A stretch of DNA of 64,000 nucleotides from Lota lota (taxonomy: Eukaryota; Chordata; Actinopteri; Gadiformes; Lotidae). The stretch spans positions 939,501 to 1,003,500 of the forward strand of contig JACYXH010000232.1 of assembly GCA_026745465.1 (NCBI GenBank). Direction: 5' to 3'. This document shows positions 49,247 to 64,000 of this stretch, piece by piece; positions within the stretch are counted from its first letter, which is position 1, and each line of letters begins with the position of its first letter. The notes beneath the pieces are model-generated. The model searched no databases. It was given only the letters and a program-made list of their open reading frames with translations, and was not told where the DNA came from. Made by a program: the position numbers and the translations under genes.

Positions 49247-50685
49247 CTAGTACGGCGCGTAGCGGGGAGTGTGCTGCTCCTTGGCCCGCGTCACCGCGTA
49301 CGAGGCGCTTCTGGAGGAGGACGAGGGGGACAGCCCAGAGTGTTCGTAGGCGTAGCTCGCCGAGGTGACCGGCACTCGTCGGATCGGGCTGCGGTCCCGC
49401 GAATAGTAGGCGGCGTACGAGGACGGCGGCAGGGGCCGCCGGTCGTACGGATCTACGCTGGAGGAGAGCCTTGAGAGGGAGGAAGAGGGGGGTGGGGGAG
49501 GGGGAAGGTAGGAGAGACGGCGATCCTCGAAATAGCTGGAGCCGTACGCAGGACGGGCTCTGTATTTCTCATAGTAATCAACACTGCTGCTGTAGCGCTC
49601 ACGCTCGTAAGCCGAGGGCCGCTCAGCGTAGGTGCCCGCCGCCGCCGCCGCCGCCGCGCTGGCGTACCTGCTGGCTAACTCAGACCCGTAACTACTCAGC
49701 CTACGAGGGGGTGGCGGGATACCGCCCATGTAAGCACGACTATACGCAGCGCTAGGCATATACTCAGATCCTGGGGCGCCCGGCATCCCATAGCCATAAC
49801 CCGGGGGAGCCCTGGGGAGGAGGCGGCCGCCGCGGCCCCTCATGACGTCACCGTGGCTACCGTTGCGACCGTCTGGGCAATCTTTTGACCAGTGACCCTG
49901 TCTCCCGCAGACATAGCAGCCGGTTTGATCTCCCATTCCCGGAGCCGTGCGAAGCCGACTGGTGGACAGCTGTACGTTCATCAGCTTGCCTTGTGAGGAG
50001 AGAGAAGACACGCATGAGACTGTTGGGCTCCGACACCGAGAGCCTGTTACCGACTAGAAAAAATAAAAAGGGTTTAGTCAACTTCAACGACATGACAGAG
50101 CGGCCCCGAGACGCATTCTACCACCGACTCTCCACCGGTTACTATGACGACCGTACATTCACTGCTACTGGTTGTTACCCGTCACGTCAGCTTTTACGGG
50201 GGCAGGGGGGGGATCAAAATCCGAACCTAGAGATAGCAAAGATTACAAAAATGTCCCCTGCCCATGATTTCACCTTTAAAGGCTGTGTTGTCCAGCTTAT
50301 CGATGGCTGCCATGGCATCCTCCATCCGCTCCATGTGAACAAAAGCATAGTCTTTGACTATGTCACACTCCACCACAGAGCCAAACTCCTCGAACTTGCC
50401 CTTCAGCTCCTCATTGGTGGAGCCTTCGCCGAGGTTGCTCACATGGAGCTTGGTGGTGGACTTTGGTCTTCCTTTGCTCATCTCTACGTTCATTCGCTCT
50501 CCGTTCAACTCAGAGTGGTGGAGGTTGCGGATGGCCTCCTCGGCTTCAGCCATGTTGTTCATGTGCACAAAGCCAAAGTTTTTGACAATGTCACATTCTG
50601 TAATTTTGCCGTACTGTGTAAACAGATTCCGCAGCTCCTCCACTGTAGTGCTGGAGGCAAGATTACCAACAAAGATTTTAACCAT
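49247..50685 (-). CDS. rbm4: RNA-binding protein 4, second tandem copy
   Basis: Two coding exons, 50274-50685 and 49247-49989; total 1155 nt (384 aa). RRM1 is [20 protein letters not shown] ... FGFVHM, RRM2 is [20 protein letters not shown] ... [13 protein letters not shown], then [12 protein letters not shown] and the knuckle [14 protein letters not shown] at about 162-175. The tail has an alanine run of eight, a proline run, the motif [13 protein letters not shown], and ends PRYAPY. Role as for the other copy: RNA-binding splicing and translation regulator, nuclear and cytoplasmic. An acceptor at 50709 on the minus strand (gtttacag) shows an upstream 5' UTR exon. The two copies share domain order and intron position but differ greatly in their low-complexity tails, so they are probably functionally distinct paralogues (fish carry several rbm4 genes). 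Confidence 0.94.
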
Positions 50686-52731
50686 GGTTATATCCAAGTG
50701 GGCAAATCCTGTAAACAAATCAGATGAACAGGGTCAGTAAACCAACGTGTGGTTTCAAGTAAGGGAAGCAAGGTTAGAACCATCTAGTTGGGAAATACAT
50801 TTTGGTGTGGTTTGCTTTATGTAACGAGAATACTTTTAAAGTTGCTGATATAACGGTAACTTCTAACGTCATTAGACAATGTTGAGCAGTTGTCCTGCAC
50901 AAAATCAAACAGGTTTAGAAAAAAAAAATTAACAGTTTTTTAATGACTGAAACATAAAGCAACGGGAGGCCTCCTGTCAAACGGGTCTCCCAGCCCCCCT
51001 CCCAACAAAACATCCATTTTAACATTGACATTAGCCCAGGCTATCGCTGGCGTCATGCAGACTGAAGCTAGCTTTACCTTCAAAACAATGTTGCATGCAT
51101 ATCAATCAGCACGCTGTTGCAAATATACTTGCAATTCTATCGGGATAAGGTAGGAGGCCACTATGTTCGCCCAAAGCAGTTGAAAATGGCAAGCTAACAA
51201 GCTAATATATGCTAAACTTAGCTAGCTAGGCCTTAGCTTTTACCTAAACAGTAGTAACGAGTAATAGCTACCTCGCGGATCTACACATTTTTTATGAAGT
51301 CAAATGACGACATTGCATGCCGAGGTACCTCAGTTGTATGTGATGTTCAAAAATTAAAAGCCAAGTTACCTGAGAGAAATGGGCCTATACCAATGAATGA
51401 ACTCTGAAATGGCGCCGACCGCGGGATCACTGCTAAGGATGTGACGTAGCGACGTTCATCTCACAGGTTTTCCTTCGACCGTCACAACCAAATATCCCGG
51501 CGGCTGCGTCACGTGTGAACCTGCCCGGTTTCATCCCCATACCCTCTCTTGATTAAACAGAAGCGTTCCGTCGTTTAGTGATGTGTCGAAGCATGTAGGT
51601 TAGACCTATGCCTCGGATGGACGTGGTTGTGTTCATGTTTCTTTATATTTTATGACGTAGTTACTTTGAGTCCTATGTATTGTTTCTATATGTAAAAATT
51701 GCTAGCAGTTTGTCAATATCCATAAGGAAGTGGTCTTCATGTCGTTAACAGTTATGAACAATGACTATATTTGAGTTGAGCAGCAGCTGCGTGTGGTCTG
51801 CAGCAGTCAGGGCCTCTTCACCCGGAGATGCCGCGGTGCATCGCTCCTGGGACCGCTCTTCTGGGACCGCTCTTCCAGGACCGCTCTTACAGGACCCTGG
51901 GTGTTTTTTTTTGCCAGCATCTGACGCCAGTTTATTTTCCTTGGATGGCGACTAAAAAATACTTTATTGAAACGTGAGGGAACACATCACGTAGTGCTAA
52001 TACCTAAACGTAACCATATCTAACCTAATACCTCAATTTAACCATCTAACATTAACAATTTATTAATGTTGATCTTCACCAACGCCATCCATTTAATCTA
52101 GGTTATATTTCATTGTTTTAACATTTGGGAATGCAGATCGTTCGGAAGTATGATGAAGGCTTCTTCCTTTGTTATATAAATAGCGGTTATATAGGAAATC
52201 GTCTTATTTGAATAATGCAAATGACAAATCAAAAGCTTAGTTAAAATAACACATATTCAATGACCACTTCATTTAAATATTACAACATGTTCAAGCTTTA
52301 TCTGAACTCACTATCATTTGCAATATTGATCAGTTATAGCATTGAATATGTGTGCTACATCAGTAGTCCGGAGTGAGCCCTAAATTAAATACTTTAGTTC
52401 AATAATGTTCTCTTCAGTTACGCAAATACCAACACATTAAATAAAAAGAATATCCATATACATATTGTGTCTTTCAAGTATCTCTCAGAAAATGACACAC
52501 GGACACAAAAATTCAAAACTTAGTCTTCAAACTTAGTCAGGCTGGCAGTAGGCTACTTGACTTTTTAGCACTATATCTCTAAGGCATTTATATCCCAATC
52601 TTGTGCATTTTTATGCAATCGATAGTTTTTGAGTAGAAAAGTAGAAAAAAGAATGTTCTCTTAAAATATCCACTTCATATACCTGAAACCACATGTATCT
52701 TGTTTTAATCACCAGGACAAAAAGGATAATG

Positions 52732-52774
<43 letters not shown>

Positions 52775-53001
52775 AACAGGAAAAGCCAATTTAGCCTTTG
52801 TTAGTGTGTGTGTGTTGCTGGAGAAGCTAACGTTATTAATGTCACTTTTATATCAACAGAGTTTGTGTGTTGACAATCTTGCAAGCTACGTCATTAAAAT
52901 CACAAAGGGCTTGCTTTTGCACATTTCTGATGGGAGTTCTTCATAGAATTGATGGAGTGCTGAAAATGTCTTTATTCATGATAGGGAGCCTCCTCTTCTG
53001 C
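50686..53001. other. rbm4 (second copy) 5' region and map4k2 3' flank
   Basis: About 2.3 kb. The left part has the rbm4 5' UTR exon and promoter; a GAAATGGCGCCGACCGCG patch near 51410 is a likely start region. At 51840-51897 a short tandem GGGACCGCTCTT repeat occurs. A (TG)n run lies at about 52735-52772. A minus-strand AATAAA at 52971-52976, about 26 nt after the map4k2 stop, is its likely poly(A) signal. Confidence 0.5.
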
Positions 53002-63522
<10,521 letters not shown>

Positions 63523-63528
<6 letters not shown>

Positions 63529-63612
63529 CTGGAGGAGGCAGAGACACGGTGAGGGATGCTGGAGGAGGCAGAGACACGGTGAGGGATGCTGGAGGAGGCA
63601 GAGACGGTGCAC
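63523..63612. repeat. 30-bp triplicated splice acceptor of map4k2
   Basis: Three copies, exactly 30 bp apart, of a unit that on the gene strand reads CTCTGCCTCCTCCAG|CATCC. The AG acceptors fall before 63528, 63558 and 63588, and the extra 30 nt is stop-free in the exon's frame. Confidence 0.92.
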
Positions 63613-64000
63613 GACACACATCCCTCTGTGATGTCACAAAATGCACCAACCCATTGGCTGAGAATACAAATATATGCAAATGTCCCGACAGCTATAGAAT
63701 GAAGTGGTGGGTGTGGTAGTGCAGGCATTTGAAAAATATTCACAGATGTCCATTGTTAACAATGCTAAAGGCGTAACTTATCAATTTCATTCAAGCGTTG
63801 GGTTTTTTGACGTAAAAATACATATTCAGGAGACCTTAGGGCTGAGCCCCCAAGAAAACGACCAGTTTGAATCAACTCCAGCCAGAAACCCAGATTTGTG
63901 GCGTTGGACTGAAAGTGTTAACCATGCCGCTGCACCTTGTAAGCGGTGCCCAGCTGACTGCACACAGCGGCGCCACACAGCAACAGATGGCATCACACAG

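Noticed and set aside
63613-64000. A further map4k2 exon at the right edge.
   Set aside because: I found no segment matching the kinase domain with proper splice sites; it looks intronic.

Overview
The window is teleost fish nuclear DNA. Genes are split by GT-AG introns, and the proteins are vertebrate families with fish-style divergence. Gene order echoes human 11q12-13 (MS4A, COX8, PYGM, SF1, RBM4, MAP4K2) plus the SLX1-BOLA2 pair of human 16p11.2. Tandem repeats are very dense: CA, GA, AGT and GGGAA runs, homopolymer G/C tracts, and at least nine minisatellites. Codfishes (Gadiformes) are known for this, so a gadiform is my best guess, but it is inference only.

Layout. On the + strand: the last exon of a LAMP/CD68-type lysosomal membrane protein (314-453) and a complete seven-exon MS4A-type four-span membrane gene (1472-3665). 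Next is a head-to-head pair, slx1 (minus, 4626-9098) and bola2 (plus, 9814-10611), sharing about 0.7 kb of 5' flank. From 13145 on all genes are minus strand: an ETS1/ETS2-class transcription factor (13145-16043), cox8 (17608-17943), muscle glycogen phosphorylase pygm (19069-31943; 20 exons, 842 codons, intact), splicing factor sf1 (33499-41913; 12 exons, 718 codons), two tandem rbm4 genes (43386-45655 and 49247-50685), and map4k2 (53002 to beyond the right edge; 21 exons seen, kinase domain outside the window). Summed exon lengths are divisible by three in every gene complete within the window. Exon coordinates were read by eye from splice signals and protein family knowledge.

Functions are unlinked housekeeping or tissue roles: DNA-structure nuclease, Fe-S/BolA protein, cytochrome oxidase subunit, glycogen breakdown, branch-point recognition, RNA-binding splicing regulators and a MAP4 kinase. 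I see no operon-like or new multi-gene system. sf1 and the two rbm4 genes form a neighbourhood of splicing regulators.

The unusual content is in repeats. Several minisatellites carry pieces of the adjoining gene's exon boundary: about 25 copies of a map4k2 5' splice site, about 13 copies of a pygm 5' splice site, three copies of a map4k2 3' splice site spaced exactly 30 bp apart in frame, and three in-frame copies of the bola2 stop codon. A TTAA-flanked piggyBac-like MITE family has three copies in introns of three genes, and one has had its end amplified into a minisatellite. A 604-bp solo LTR with a 5-bp target duplication sits inside the pygm splice-site array.
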